This document shows positions 22,363-31,776 of a DNA stretch of 64,000 nucleotides, in pieces (the first letter of the stretch is position 1; each line of letters begins with the position of its first letter). A model generated the notes under the pieces. It had not been told where the DNA came from, ran no database searches, and was given only the letters and a program-made list of their open reading frames with translations. The DNA comes from Photobacterium arenosum (GTDB taxonomy: Bacteria > Pseudomonadota > Gammaproteobacteria > Enterobacterales > Vibrionaceae). The position numbers were made by a program, and so were the translations under genes. The stretch is taken from positions 1 to 64,000 of the forward strand of contig NZ_JACYTP010000016.1 of the NCBI RefSeq assembly GCF_014841115.1, read 5' to 3'.

Positions 22363-25300
22363 ATGCGCTTAGTTCTCTTGCTACTGGTACTAGTCATACC
22401 CAGATTGGCGCTGGCTGAAGCTAATGTGCTGGTGATTCATTCCTATCATCAAGGTATGCAATGGACGGATGCCCAACAGGCTGGGCTGGAAGCCGCCCTG
22501 CGTTCTGAATCGGTGCGTCTGCAGGTCGATTATATGGACAGCAAACGCTACCAGTCGCCCTGGTATCTGGATCAGCTGGTGGATGTATACCGTGCCAAAC
22601 TCAGCAGTGAAAAGTTTGATGCCATCCTGGTGACCGACGATAACGCCTTGTGGCTGGTCAATCAGCTGTCAGATGAAATCGGCCCGACGCCTGTGCTGAT
22701 GTCGGGCATTAATACCTACAAGCCCGCCAAGCATGCCAATCTGACCCGGATTGGTGGTGTACTGGAAGCCAATGATGTGTCGGCCAATATTAATTTAATT
22801 CAGACCATTCAGCCCGATGTCCGGCAGTATTATTTTATTACCGATCACACCGCAACCGGGCGTGAGCTCTGGCAGGATGCCCAGCGCTATCTCAGCCAGC
22901 ATCCTGAGTTGGATTACACCTATCTCAGTCCGCAGTCGTTTGCCGACTTGTTTGAGGTAGTCGGCCAGTTACCGCCTGATTCTGCGATTATTTTCCTCAG
23001 TTATTTTGTTGATGGTAACGGGGTGTATATGTCGGGCCGTGAGCTGATGCAGACCCTGACCCGCAAGGCCAGCGTGCCTGTGTATGTGTCCTACCGTTTT
23101 CTGTTGGAGGACGGCGCACTGGGTGGGGTGGTCAGCCGCGGTTACGATCAGGGCATGATACTGGGGCAGTTGTTAAAGCAGGTGCTGAACGATACGAATA
23201 CTCATTATCCAGTGTTCCGGAACAGTCCCCGCCAGGTAATGTTTAATTACCCGGCCATGCAACGCTGGAATGTGACTGTGGACAAGGAGCAGGTGTCGCT
23301 GGTGAACCGGCCGCTGAGCTGGTTTGACAAGTACGCCGGTCAGGTCAGGCTGTTCAGTCTGGTGCTGGCGGTGATGCTCTCGGTGATCCTGCTGCTGATT
23401 GTGATTATCCGGCGCCTGCGGCGCAGTGAAAGAAAACTGACCCAAAGCCGGACAATGTTCGAAGGGGTGTTTGACCAGAGTTTCCAGTTCATTGCCATCT
23501 TGCACCCGAACGGTCAGCTGCAATCGGCCAATCTGGCGCTGCAGGATTTGCTCGGCCGCTCAGTGATCAAATATGACCGCCCATTCTGGGACTGGGGCTG
23601 CTGGGAGCGGACCAGCACAGAGCAGCTAAAACAGTCTTTCCTTTCGGCGACCAGCAGCCAGCTGGTGAGATTTGAAACCGGTATCAACAGCAGTGAAGAC
23701 GGCACGCGGATACTGGATATCTCCATCAAACCCCTGCCCCATACTGACGGTGTCGAGGGGCAGTTACTGCTTGAAGCCCGGGATGTGACTTCCCGCCATC
23801 ATATGGAAGAAAAACTGCGGGAACGGGAAATCAGCTACCGCCTGCTCTACGAACAGCAGCCGGTGATCTTGCTGGCGATCAATCAGCACGGCCGCATTCA
23901 GTCTGTGAATCAGTTTGCCACTGAGTTACTGGGCTACAGCAAGCGGGAAATGCTGGGCCATAAAGTGACCGACTTTTACCTGGACGATGAAGAGATCCCC
24001 CAGCATTTTATTTCGGCCCATCAGGGCAAAGATGACCAGAACGTCTGGCGGCGCCAGCTGCGCTATACCAGTGCCAGCGGCAAAGCGGTCTGGATTCGGG
24101 AAACCATACGATCTTCCGTATCTCAGCATCAGTTGCTGCTGGTCGGTGAAGACATTACCAGTACCCGCGAGCTGGAAGCCAAACTCGAATACCAGGCAAA
24201 TCATGACTACCTGACCAGCTTGTTCAACCGCAGCTATTTCGAGCGCCAGCTTGACGTGTCGTTATCCGAAGCCAGAGACAAAGGTGCCCGTCATGCCATG
24301 CTCTATCTGGATCTCGATCAGTTTAAAGTCATTAATGATACGGCAGGCCACGAAGCCGGCGATGAAGCGCTCAAGCAAGTGGCCTGGCTGCTGCGGGGGA
24401 TTATGCCGCATAAGGCGACGCTGGCACGGCTGGGCGGCGATGAATTTGCCATCATTCTCAGCCATTGTGAAGTGGAAGGAGCGCTGCGTCTGGGCGCGGA
24501 AATCCTGCATCTGCTGGAAGAAAGCGAGTTCTACTGGCAGAACACCCGTTTTAGCCTGAGTGCCTCGATCGGCATCCGGTTGATTGATGATACTGCCGGT
24601 TCCCCTCAGCAGGTGCATGCCCAGGCCGATACGGCGTGTTATGCCGCCAAAGATGAAGGCCGCAACCGCCTGCATTTGTACCGTCCGGATGATGAAGAAT
24701 TGCAACGGCGCGAGCGGGAAATGGCGTACGTCAACCATATCCGGCGTGCGCTTGATGAACAGCGGTTTGAACTCTATGCTCAGGCTATTGCACCGCTGGC
24801 AACGGCGTCCGCCGGTCATCACTATGAAATTCTGATCCGGATGCGCAGCAGCGACGGGGCAATGGTACCGCCCGGGCTGTTTATGCCAGCAGCTGAACGC
24901 TACAACCTGGCACATCTGATCGACCGGTATGTGGTTAACGCGGTTCTCCTTTGGCTGGAAGCACACCCGGAAGCCGTTGCGTCGCTCAAGCTGTGTTCGG
25001 TTAACCTGTCCGGACAGTCGATGGGCAATCCTGATTTTGTCGATTTTCTGCTGGCGCGTATTAGCCAATCCAGTGTGCCGGCCAGTAAGCTGTGTCTGGA
25101 AATTACCGAAACCGCCGCGATCGGCAACATGAGTGAAGCCATTGAGTTATTCACTCAGCTGAAAGCGCTGGGGTGCCTGATTTCGCTGGATGATTTCGGC
25201 GCCGGTCTGTCATCCTTTGGTTACCTGAAACGCCTGCCCGTTGATCTGATCAAAATTGACGGTATGTTCGTCCGTGACATTGCCGATGATGAAGTCGATT

Positions 25301-25506
25301 TTGCCATGGTGAAAGCCATTAACGATCTGGCCAAGAAAATGGGTAAGCAGACAGTTGCTGAGTTTGTCGAAAACGAAGCCATTTTGCGGCGTCTGGAGCT
25401 GCTGGGGGTGGATTATGCGCAGGGTTACCAATTTGGTAAACCTATGCCTTTGGCCCGGCTGGTGGAGAGTTTAACCCTTTCTTCAGCAGCAGAGACGATC
25501 CTGTAA
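22363..25506 (+). CDS. Membrane sensor with periplasmic binding-protein-like domain, two PAS, GGDEF and EAL domains
   Basis: A 1047-residue cyclic-di-GMP protein. In order: signal peptide (MRLVLLLLVLVIPRLALA), a periplasmic ABC-substrate-binding-like domain (about 20-310), one membrane helix (about 327-350), two PAS domains (about 360-610), GGDEF (about 630-780) and EAL (about 790-1045). The diguanylate cyclase signature is intact (RLGGDEF) but the inhibitory RxxD site is not present at its usual position. The EAL motif reads E-I-L while the other metal and catalytic residues (N in VNLSG, ITET, DDFG, KID, VAEFVE) are kept, so phosphodiesterase activity is plausible. The ATG at 22363 was chosen because it gives a clean signal peptide; the SD is distant. 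Confidence 0.9.
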   Translation: MRLVLLLLVLVIPRLALAEANVLVIHSYHQGMQWTDAQQAGLEAALRSESVRLQVDYMDSKRYQSPWYLDQLVDVYRAKLSSEKFDAILVTDDNALWLVNQLSDEIGPTPVLMSGINTYKPAKHANLTRIGGVLEANDVSANINLIQTIQPDVRQYYFITDHTATGRELWQDAQRYLSQHPELDYTYLSPQSFADLFEVVGQLPPDSAIIFLSYFVDGNGVYMSGRELMQTLTRKASVPVYVSYRFLLEDGALGGVVSRGYDQGMILGQLLKQVLNDTNTHYPVFRNSPRQVMFNYPAMQRWNVTVDKEQVSLVNRPLSWFDKYAGQVRLFSLVLAVMLSVILLLIVIIRRLRRSERKLTQSRTMFEGVFDQSFQFIAILHPNGQLQSANLALQDLLGRSVIKYDRPFWDWGCWERTSTEQLKQSFLSATSSQLVRFETGINSSEDGTRILDISIKPLPHTDGVEGQLLLEARDVTSRHHMEEKLREREISYRLLYEQQPVILLAINQHGRIQSVNQFATELLGYSKREMLGHKVTDFYLDDEEIPQHFISAHQGKDDQNVWRRQLRYTSASGKAVWIRETIRSSVSQHQLLLVGEDITSTRELEAKLEYQANHDYLTSLFNRSYFERQLDVSLSEARDKGARHAMLYLDLDQFKVINDTAGHEAGDEALKQVAWLLRGIMPHKATLARLGGDEFAIILSHCEVEGALRLGAEILHLLEESEFYWQNTRFSLSASIGIRLIDDTAGSPQQVHAQADTACYAAKDEGRNRLHLYRPDDEELQRREREMAYVNHIRRALDEQRFELYAQAIAPLATASAGHHYEILIRMRSSDGAMVPPGLFMPAAERYNLAHLIDRYVVNAVLLWLEAHPEAVASLKLCSVNLSGQSMGNPDFVDFLLARISQSSVPASKLCLEITETAAIGNMSEAIELFTQLKALGCLISLDDFGAGLSSFGYLKRLPVDLIKIDGMFVRDIADDEVDFAMVKAINDLAKKMGKQTVAEFVENEAILRRLELLGVDYAQGYQFGKPMPLARLVESLTLSSAAETIL

Positions 25507-25693
25507 ATCCCTCTTGATAGTTGGTATCGCGTGTTCAAGGGGAGTGCTACTTTATCCGCTGCCTTGTTGCCGCTTGTCTTCCTTGTCAAAAAGTAGACCA
25601 ATAACCGATCCCGATTGGGTATAATCCGCCACAATATATGGATTCCTGTCTGCCAGCCCCGTGCCGGGCGGACATTGTTTTGCGGAGACACCC

Positions 25694-26464
25694 GTGCAAA
25701 TCGCTTTACTTTGTGAGCAACCTGAACGTCACGCCGAGCTGGCTGAACTGGCTGCCCGTTGGGGACTGGAGCATAATGCTCAAGCGCAGTTTGCGCTGTC
25801 TTTGACGGCAGAGCGTCTGGAATTGCTCAAGCAGGATGAACCCAAGCTAGGGGCGGTTTTTGTCGATCTGGCCGGGGGCGCCGCCGCGCACAGACGCAAG
25901 TTTGGCGGCGGGCGTGGTCAGGCTATCGCCAAAGCCGTGGGCCTGAAAAGCGGGGTCACACCGACTGTACTGGATGCCACGGCGGGGCTGGGCCGTGATG
26001 CGTTTGTGCTGGCATCTCTGGGTTGCCGGGTACAGATGGTTGAGCGCCATCCTGTGGTGGCGGCATTGCTGGAAGACGGTTTGCGCCGCGCTTGCGCCGA
26101 TGCGGAAATCGGCGACTGGGTGAGTGAACGTATGAGCCTGTTACATGCTACCAGCCAGGATGCGCTCACTGGATTGGCGGCAGATCCTGACTATGTGTTA
26201 CCGGATGTGGTGTATTTAGATCCTATGTTTCCCCACAAAAAGAAATCGGCTCTGGTAAAGAAAGAAATGCGCGTGTTCCAGAGTCTGGTCGGTGCTGATA
26301 TGGATGCCGATCAGCTGTTGACGCCGGCGCTGACATTGGCGAACAAACGTGTAGTGGTCAAGCGTCCTGACTATGCCCCCTGGTTGGATGGTCAATCGCC
26401 GTCAACCGTGATCAATACCAAGAAGAACCGCTTTGATGTGTATGTCAAAGCGGCTATGAAGTAG
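25694..26464 (+). CDS. rsmJ: 16S rRNA (guanine1516-N2)-methyltransferase RsmJ
   Basis: A 256-residue SAM methyltransferase (E. coli RsmJ has 250) that modifies G1516 of 16S rRNA. Motif I is [19 protein letters not shown] and motif IV is [22 protein letters not shown]. The GTG at 25694 is preceded by GGAG and starts [16 protein letters not shown]; the frame is open further back without similarity. A TATAAT lies at 25620-25625. Confidence 0.95.
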   Translation: MQIALLCEQPERHAELAELAARWGLEHNAQAQFALSLTAERLELLKQDEPKLGAVFVDLAGGAAAHRRKFGGGRGQAIAKAVGLKSGVTPTVLDATAGLGRDAFVLASLGCRVQMVERHPVVAALLEDGLRRACADAEIGDWVSERMSLLHATSQDALTGLAADPDYVLPDVVYLDPMFPHKKKSALVKKEMRVFQSLVGADMDADQLLTPALTLANKRVVVKRPDYAPWLDGQSPSTVINTKKNRFDVYVKAAMK

Positions 26465-26506
26465 CCGCTGACGGCTGTTGGCTGTTGCAGGTTGGAGAAA
26501 GCCGAA

Positions 26507-26983
26507 ATGTCCAGGTCATTGTGCAAGTACCGTCGTTCAGAGATCAGCGAGAAGATTGCGTCAATTGCTGAGTTGGTGAGTGCGCCCCAGTATTTTTGCC
26601 GTAGCTGTGCCAGGGTCGCCAATGGTAAATCTTCTCTCTGCAAACCGGGTCGTTTACCCGTGCAGGGCCAGAAGAGGGTGCCAGCGACGATCCCATCGGT
26701 CACTGCGGCATCTGTGATGGCCCCGTCGCCTGTCTCAGGTCAGGAGCCGGCGTTGCCGCCTGTGGGTGAGCGATTGGAAAGCGGTGCCATGGTGGGGGTG
26801 CCGGTGGGTTTGCTGAGCGTGTCGGTCAAGAAACTGGATAAGAAGCTGCGCAAGCTGGCTAAAAAGAAACGTAAACGCCTCAAGAAAACCGACAAGTACC
26901 TGAAGAAGGCGGAAAAGTACCGGAAGAAATCTGAGCAGATACAGCGAAAATTCGACAAGCTGATCTATAAAGCCAGTGCCTGA
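26507..26983 (+). CDS. Lys-rich conserved-looking protein with CxxC...C motif, function unknown
   Basis: 158 residues in three parts: an N-terminal region with C-x2-C-x9-C (FCRSCARVANGKSSLC, about residues 31-46) that could bind a metal, a Pro/Ala/Val linker, and a strongly basic helix of repeated K-K-L/R-K units (about 110-155) that may be a coiled coil or bind nucleic acid. GGAGAAA precedes the ATG by 6 bases; a TTG 15 bases earlier is an alternative. It follows rsmJ by 42 bases and ends before a terminator. The family is not recognised. Confidence 0.6.
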   Translation: MSRSLCKYRRSEISEKIASIAELVSAPQYFCRSCARVANGKSSLCKPGRLPVQGQKRVPATIPSVTAASVMAPSPVSGQEPALPPVGERLESGAMVGVPVGLLSVSVKKLDKKLRKLAKKKRKRLKKTDKYLKKAEKYRKKSEQIQRKFDKLIYKASA

Positions 26984-27004
26984 TCATTGCCTGCAGCCCG
27001 GTAA

Positions 27005-27040
27005 ATAAAAGAAGCCTCCGTTAACGGAGGCTTCTTGGTT
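27005..27040. terminator. Bidirectional terminator
   Basis: A perfect 10-bp stem (27011-27020 with 27025-27034) with TTAA loop, As before it and Ts after it. It sits between the Lys-rich gene on plus and the small membrane-protein gene on minus. Confidence 0.9.
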
Positions 27041-27059
27041 TCTGGGGGAACTGAATCAA

Positions 27060-27143
27060 TCAGGATTCTTTAATCAGCACAGCTGTCATCAGGCAAGTGA
27101 TTACCGCAACAATAATGCCAGAAACAATTAACCAAGGGAGCAT
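27060..27143 (-). CDS. 27-residue single-pass membrane protein
   Basis: The minus strand from ATG at 27143 to TGA at 27060 encodes MLPWLIVSGIIVAVITCLMT followed by AVLIKES: one hydrophobic helix with a charged tail. GGAAG lies 7 bases before the ATG, and a strong terminator follows about 20 bases after the stop. The complete RBS-ORF-terminator layout and amino-acid composition support a real gene of the small membrane-protein class. No family is recognised. Confidence 0.6.
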   Translation of the reverse strand: MLPWLIVSGIIVAVITCLMTAVLIKES

Positions 27144-27291
27144 AGCCTTACTTCCATCTATAGCGCTAAAAGAGGCCACATTGAATAGTTTTTAAATACT
27201 TCCATCAATAGCAAATATATATGATGAAATGGCTATTAACAGATGGATACAAAAGCGGATTAAATCTCGTTAATGCAATGTTAAATAGAAC

Positions 27292-27319
27292 AAAAAAGCG
27301 CCTGTTACGGCGCTTTTTT
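27292..27319. terminator. Terminator after hemY
   Basis: An 11-bp perfect stem (27292-27302 with 27309-27319) made of A6 plus GCGCC on one side and GGCGC plus T6 on the other. It ends the minus-strand hemCDXY operon and would also work on plus. Confidence 0.9.
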
Positions 27320-27347
27320 ACATTTGGTAACAGGTATGTCTGTCAGG

Positions 27348-28535
27348 TCAGATTTTGGCCGGCAGGGCCAGGGTTAAGCCTTCTTTTGATAAGCGGGCCG
27401 CGGCAGCTTTATCGTTCAGGGTTTCCAGTACCTCGACCAGGTAGCCGTAATCAGCGACAGTCGGGTGCAGTTCAATTGCCCGCTCAAGGTGCGTGCGGGC
27501 TTCTTTGGCTTTACCGTCACGCAGATACAATTGTCCCAGCGCACTGTGGGTGGCTGCATTGTTACTGTCGTATTTCAGCAAATCCTGCAGTGTCACAATG
27601 GCGGGGTGATAATCGGTCAGTTTCAGCGTCGGCATCAGGCTGATCAGACGGGAATCAACCTTCTTGCGCAGTGCTTCGCGCAGTATGGTATAGCCTTCGC
27701 TGTCGGCGTTGCGGGCGCACATCTCACGGACAAAGCAGGCGACCAGCTCCGGATTCTGTTTGGCTTTACGGCTCAGGCTGTTCCAGTGTCCCATCAGGCC
27801 ATCACTGCCACTGTGCAGGCTGATCTGCGCCATCAAGCCGCACTCGGCCTGTTCCTCTAATTTATCCAGCTGCTCGCCGCTCAGGCTGCCGTACTTTTTC
27901 AGCGGGGCAATAAGGCCCAGCAGAGCTGGCCAGTCTTCCAGCTGTACATAGCATTGCTTCAGCAGTTCCAGTAACAGCGGATTACGCGGATGGCTGCTTT
28001 TCATCTCCTGCAGAGTGGCGACAGCTTCTTCATATTGATGCTGCTGGCACTGCAGTCTGGCGCGGGTCAGTGCTACCGCCAGGCTGTCGCTGTCCTGTTC
28101 GGCCGCCAGACGCAGGTATTCGTCACGCTGATGCAACTGCCCCTGTCCCTGCGCGGCTTCCGCTGCGGCAAGATAGTTCAGTAGCGGGGTTTCGCTGTGA
28201 TTCGCCGATTTGACGACCAGCTTTTCCGCTTGTTTCCAGTCACCTTCCAGTACTTTGACCAGGCCGCTGGAAGTCAGCTCACGTGCTTTGCGGGTTTTAC
28301 GGCCGGAGAACCAGCCGCGGGTGACACTGCTCAGTGACAGCAGCCACTTCAGCAGATGCTCAAGCAGAAAAAACGCACCGAAAAGTACAATAACCAGTAA
28401 GAGCAGCGTGGTCAGGCTCATTTCCAGTGTCTGGTTGGCGGCGGAGATCAGCACATAGCCCTGGTTGCCGGCCAGCATGGGGCCGACAACGATGCCGGCA
28501 ATCAGCGCGGCGACCAGCAGGAGAAGTTTAATCAT
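27348..28535 (-). CDS. hemY: HemY, TPR-containing membrane protein
   Basis: A 395-residue inner-membrane protein with two N-terminal hydrophobic segments (MIKLLLLVAALIAGIVVG and a second near residue 45) and a helical TPR-like C-terminal domain. It is encoded after hemX in many gammaproteobacteria; its biochemical role in tetrapyrrole metabolism is not settled and it is not the protoporphyrinogen oxidase called HemY in Gram-positives. It overlaps hemX by 4 bp and ends the operon. Confidence 0.92.
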   Translation of the reverse strand: MIKLLLLVAALIAGIVVGPMLAGNQGYVLISAANQTLEMSLTTLLLLVIVLFGAFFLLEHLLKWLLSLSSVTRGWFSGRKTRKARELTSSGLVKVLEGDWKQAEKLVVKSANHSETPLLNYLAAAEAAQGQGQLHQRDEYLRLAAEQDSDSLAVALTRARLQCQQHQYEEAVATLQEMKSSHPRNPLLLELLKQCYVQLEDWPALLGLIAPLKKYGSLSGEQLDKLEEQAECGLMAQISLHSGSDGLMGHWNSLSRKAKQNPELVACFVREMCARNADSEGYTILREALRKKVDSRLISLMPTLKLTDYHPAIVTLQDLLKYDSNNAATHSALGQLYLRDGKAKEARTHLERAIELHPTVADYGYLVEVLETLNDKAAAARLSKEGLTLALPAKI

Positions 28536-29698
28536 GCCGGATCCTCCTCAGTCTTAATGGGAGCGATTTGTTGCCGCAGGCGCTGGTTCACCAGATCCGC
28601 TAACAGCGAGGGCGATTTCAGCTGCTCAGGGTAGCTGGCTTCAATATTCTGGCCGGCCATCTCATTGAGGCCTTTAATGAAGCTCTGCGTTTGAACATCG
28701 TCAGTGTTGTAGAACTGGCTGGCCCAGTCTTTGGCCATGGTCAGGGACTGGGTGTACAGCTCACCCTGTTCGCGATACACAGCTTTAATGGCGGTTTCCA
28801 GCTTGGATTTGATGTTTTCCTGCAGGTAGAAATCCTGTTCCGGGGACAAGAGCGGAATGACATTGCCATCGCGCTTACGGTAAGTCACAAAGTGTTCGCT
28901 GAACTGCTTCAGGGAAGTCATCAGGTTGGACTGCCAGTCGGACACCGACTCGCTGACCGTTTCACTCTGTGGCTGTTCCAGTGACTCAGGCACGATCGCG
29001 TTGGCCAGCGGCAAATTGGCGACCATCTGCTGCAGGCTGGTCAGGCGTAATACGATACCGTCACGGTCAACACGGGCCACGGCTTTGAGGCTGGCAATGT
29101 CGTCGTTCATGGCACTGCGCAGTGCCGTCAGGCTCGGATCATTGAGCTGGGCAAGGCGGTTATCGGCAGTTTCCAGTAATACGGTGGCACTGGCCACATC
29201 GTGCTCCAGCCAGAGTTTGCGCCCCGCCATACGGGTCAGGTAATCCGCTTCGGCCAGTAACCAGTCATTCGGGCGACGGCCTTTGACTTCCGACATCGCC
29301 AACTGCAGGCCTTTAATGTCATTGTTCTGCTGCTCCAGCTTGCCTGAGGCGCTGAGTAAGCGCTGATCAACCTCACTTCTGACATCCTGGGTATTTTTAG
29401 CCAGCTCGCTTTTCAGGGTATTGAGCTGGGCTTGCAGCGCACTCACCTGTGCCAGCTGGTCACGGTTTTGCTGGTGGCCGTGATAATACAGGCCAGCACC
29501 CAACAGGATAACCAGAGCAATGGCGACCCAGCCGGTTTTGCTGCCTTTGCCTGACTCGGCGGGGGCAGCAGGCTGGCTGGCGGCAGACGACTTGGGTGGC
29601 GTGCCGGCAGTGTGTGGCGTTTCCTTGGCCTTGGAAGAGGCATCAGACTGCTTGTCTGTCTTAGGGGGGGTATCGTTATTGGTTTTCTTCTCAGTCAT
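28532..29698 (-). CDS. hemX: HemX, putative uroporphyrinogen-III C-methyltransferase-like membrane protein
   Basis: 388 residues: a cytosolic Pro/Ser/Thr/Lys-rich N-terminal tail of about 55 residues, one membrane helix (WVAIALVILLGAGLYYHG), a coiled coil (about 80-130) and a helical domain. It is a conserved member of hemCDXY. The old name uroporphyrinogen methylase is doubtful because no SAM-binding motif is visible. It lies 4 bases after hemD and overlaps hemY. Confidence 0.92.
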   Translation of the reverse strand: MTEKKTNNDTPPKTDKQSDASSKAKETPHTAGTPPKSSAASQPAAPAESGKGSKTGWVAIALVILLGAGLYYHGHQQNRDQLAQVSALQAQLNTLKSELAKNTQDVRSEVDQRLLSASGKLEQQNNDIKGLQLAMSEVKGRRPNDWLLAEADYLTRMAGRKLWLEHDVASATVLLETADNRLAQLNDPSLTALRSAMNDDIASLKAVARVDRDGIVLRLTSLQQMVANLPLANAIVPESLEQPQSETVSESVSDWQSNLMTSLKQFSEHFVTYRKRDGNVIPLLSPEQDFYLQENIKSKLETAIKAVYREQGELYTQSLTMAKDWASQFYNTDDVQTQSFIKGLNEMAGQNIEASYPEQLKSPSLLADLVNQRLRQQIAPIKTEEDPA

Positions 29699-29702
29699 CC
29701 GT

Positions 29703-30455
29703 TTATCCCGTTGTGCCTGTTGTACTTAGTGTAGCAAGCAGTGTGGCATTGCTGGCACTGCCCACAGTCGTTATATGGCAAAAGCCAATGTCCCTGGCTT
29801 GACGGGCAATTCGCTTGCTGGGTACCAGCAAGTGGCATGTCATCAGCCATGGCTTTGCCTGCGCCGGCATCAGTCGGTACAGGTATTCCAGTTGCTGACC
29901 ACTGGTGACCACCAGTGAGTCCACACCCTGTTGTTGCCACTGCTGGCTCAAAACAGCGCCATTGAGTGCCAGCCAGTGTCGGGCATAAGTTTCACAGTAG
30001 GAGACATTGGCCTGACGTTCAGCCAGTGTCTCGAAAATCAGTTCGCGGCCGCCGTTGCCGCGCAGTATCAGTACATTGCGCCCTGCCGGTGTCATCAGTG
30101 CTGGCAGGGCCAGCAGCCCCTCACTGTCTTCCTGCTGCGGTGCATCGACATGCTGACCGCAGGCGTTTGCCAGTGTGGCGGCGGTTTGCTGGCCGACGGC
30201 GATATAATGAAGGCTATCGGGCCAGCAAATCTCTTTTTCGGTCAGGTAAGTATGTGCCATTTTTACCGCGTGGGGGCTGACAGCAATAAGACAATCGCCT
30301 TTTTTCAGTGTGGCGAGCTGATCACCCAGAGTCAGCAGGCCGGCACCGGGGGCTATGGTCAGCAGTGGCTGAACCAGTGCCTTGATGCCTTGAGCGGCCA
30401 ATGCTTGTGCCAGTGCCTCGCCGTGCGGGGCTGGTCGGGTGATCAGGACTGTCAT
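29703..30455 (-). CDS. hemD: Uroporphyrinogen-III synthase HemD
   Basis: A 250-residue two-domain enzyme that cyclises hydroxymethylbilane with inversion of ring D. The family is poorly conserved, but the opening [17 protein letters not shown], the VGQQTAATL hinge and the [11 protein letters not shown] strand fit. The start overlaps the hemC end by 4 bp, which supports the call. Confidence 0.93.
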   Translation of the reverse strand: MTVLITRPAPHGEALAQALAAQGIKALVQPLLTIAPGAGLLTLGDQLATLKKGDCLIAVSPHAVKMAHTYLTEKEICWPDSLHYIAVGQQTAATLANACGQHVDAPQQEDSEGLLALPALMTPAGRNVLILRGNGGRELIFETLAERQANVSYCETYARHWLALNGAVLSQQWQQQGVDSLVVTSGQQLEYLYRLMPAQAKPWLMTCHLLVPSKRIARQARDIGFCHITTVGSASNATLLATLSTTGTTG

Positions 30456-31387
30456 TCGGCCTCGTCGTACAGTCGGGTCAGTATCTCGCGAGCCCCGCGT
30501 TCGAGCAGCTCTTCGGCCAGTTGAGTGCCCAGGTTTTCCGCCTCCGCAATCGGTCCGCGAATTTCACCGGCGACAATTTTGCTGCCATCCGGCTCACCCA
30601 CCAGAGCGCGTAACCAGATTTGATCGCCTTCCAGTTCAGCATAGCTGCCGATAGGCACCTGACAGCCGCCTTCCAGCCGGTTGTTCATCGCCCGCTCACA
30701 TAAAACGCGGGTGGTGGTGGTGGTGTCACTTAAGGCCTCCAGCAAGCCGCGGATACGGGTATCGTCCAGACGGCATTCAATGCCTACGGCGCCCTGGCCG
30801 ACAGCCGGCAGGCTGACTTCAGGGGCAAGGGCACAGCGGATGCGGTCGTCCATTTTCAGGCGCTTCAGACCGGCACAGGCCAGCACTATGGCGTCGTACT
30901 CGCCTTCATCCAATTTCCGCAGACGGGTCGCTACGTTGCCGCGCAGGGTTTTAATCTGCAGATCCGGGCGGCTGGCCAGCAGCTGGCACTGGCGACGCAG
31001 GCTGGAGGTGCCAACTATGGCGCCTTGTGGCAGCGCGTCCAGATCGGCGTAGTGATTGGACACGAACGCATCGCGCGGGTCTTCACGCTCACAGATAGTG
31101 ACCAGTCCCAGACCGTCGGGGAATTCGACCGGCACATCCTTCATGGAGTGGACTGCAATATCAGCGCGACCTTCCAGCATCGCCTGTTCCAGCTCTTTGA
31201 CAAACAAACCTTTACCACCCACTTTGGCCAGCGGGGTATCAAGAATGATGTCGCCTTTGGTGACCATAGGAACCAGTTCGACAGTAATGCCTGGGTGGGC
31301 CTGCTCCAGTGCGGCCTTAACATATTCCGCCTGCCATAGGGCGAGTGGGCTTTTTCGGGTTGCGATCCGGATTGGCATCTCAGTCAT
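30452..31387 (-). CDS. hemC: Hydroxymethylbilane synthase HemC (porphobilinogen deaminase)
   Basis: About 311 residues; it links four porphobilinogens into hydroxymethylbilane. Family blocks are [43 protein letters not shown] and [10 protein letters not shown], whose Cys carries the dipyrromethane cofactor. The start is taken at 31387 ([11 protein letters not shown]); in-frame ATGs at 31402 and 31378 are possible and no strong SD decides. First gene of hemCDXY, divergent from cyaA as in enterics. Confidence 0.95.
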   Translation of the reverse strand: MTEMPIRIATRKSPLALWQAEYVKAALEQAHPGITVELVPMVTKGDIILDTPLAKVGGKGLFVKELEQAMLEGRADIAVHSMKDVPVEFPDGLGLVTICEREDPRDAFVSNHYADLDALPQGAIVGTSSLRRQCQLLASRPDLQIKTLRGNVATRLRKLDEGEYDAIVLACAGLKRLKMDDRIRCALAPEVSLPAVGQGAVGIECRLDDTRIRGLLEALSDTTTTTRVLCERAMNNRLEGGCQVPIGSYAELEGDQIWLRALVGEPDGSKIVAGEIRGPIAEAENLGTQLAEELLERGAREILTRLYDEAE

Positions 31388-31776
31388 AGCTTGGGGGTCC
31401 ATCTAATTGCTCTAAATATACTAATCGTACCACTCCGATACGGGTAAGGTAATGTAGATGTTGTTGCCGGTGCGGTGAAGCGCATTTGTCCGGTTCTGTG
31501 ATATCGCTTATGGGAGATATGTCACATTACTGAGTGTGATCTGGCTTCCAAAGTCCAAGGTGCTGGCGATTTCGAGTCATTGTACTATTTTGTGGTGATA
31601 CAGAATGGAATTGAGCATCACGAAGCAGGTTTCCGCTTGATTGACCGTGCAGACTTTACGGAATGCCTGAAAACTGTTAGATTGATCACGTTTTTGCTCA
31701 CGAATGGCTCACAGAGTCCCCTAACGATGACAAGATTCGGGCCGCTCTGGATGCTGGTAGCTCTTGGAAGAGTAAT
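31388..31776. other. hemC-cyaA divergent control region
   Basis: Nearly 390 bases without a convincing gene. Besides the CRP-type site (separate entry) it contains a TCACA-N8-TGTGA inverted arrangement at about 31522-31539, which has the reverse polarity of a CRP site. A 73-codon frame (31580-31801) runs into cyaA out of frame and is not supported. Confidence 0.6.
31672..31693 (+). promoter_or_regulatory. CRP-cAMP binding site upstream of cyaA
   Basis: The 22-mer centred on TGTTAGATTGATCACG is nearly identical to the classical E. coli cyaA CRP site (TGTTAAATTGATCACG). In E. coli, CRP represses cyaA here, giving feedback on cAMP synthesis. The conserved position upstream of the same gene makes the assignment strong. 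Confidence 0.75.

Noticed and set aside
24262-25068. 268-codon minus-strand frame opposite the GGDEF/EAL gene
   Set aside because: Shadow frame within a coding region with clear domains.
31522-31539. Second CRP site upstream of cyaA (TCACA-N8-TGTGA)
   Set aside because: Half-sites are in reverse polarity and with wrong spacing for CRP.
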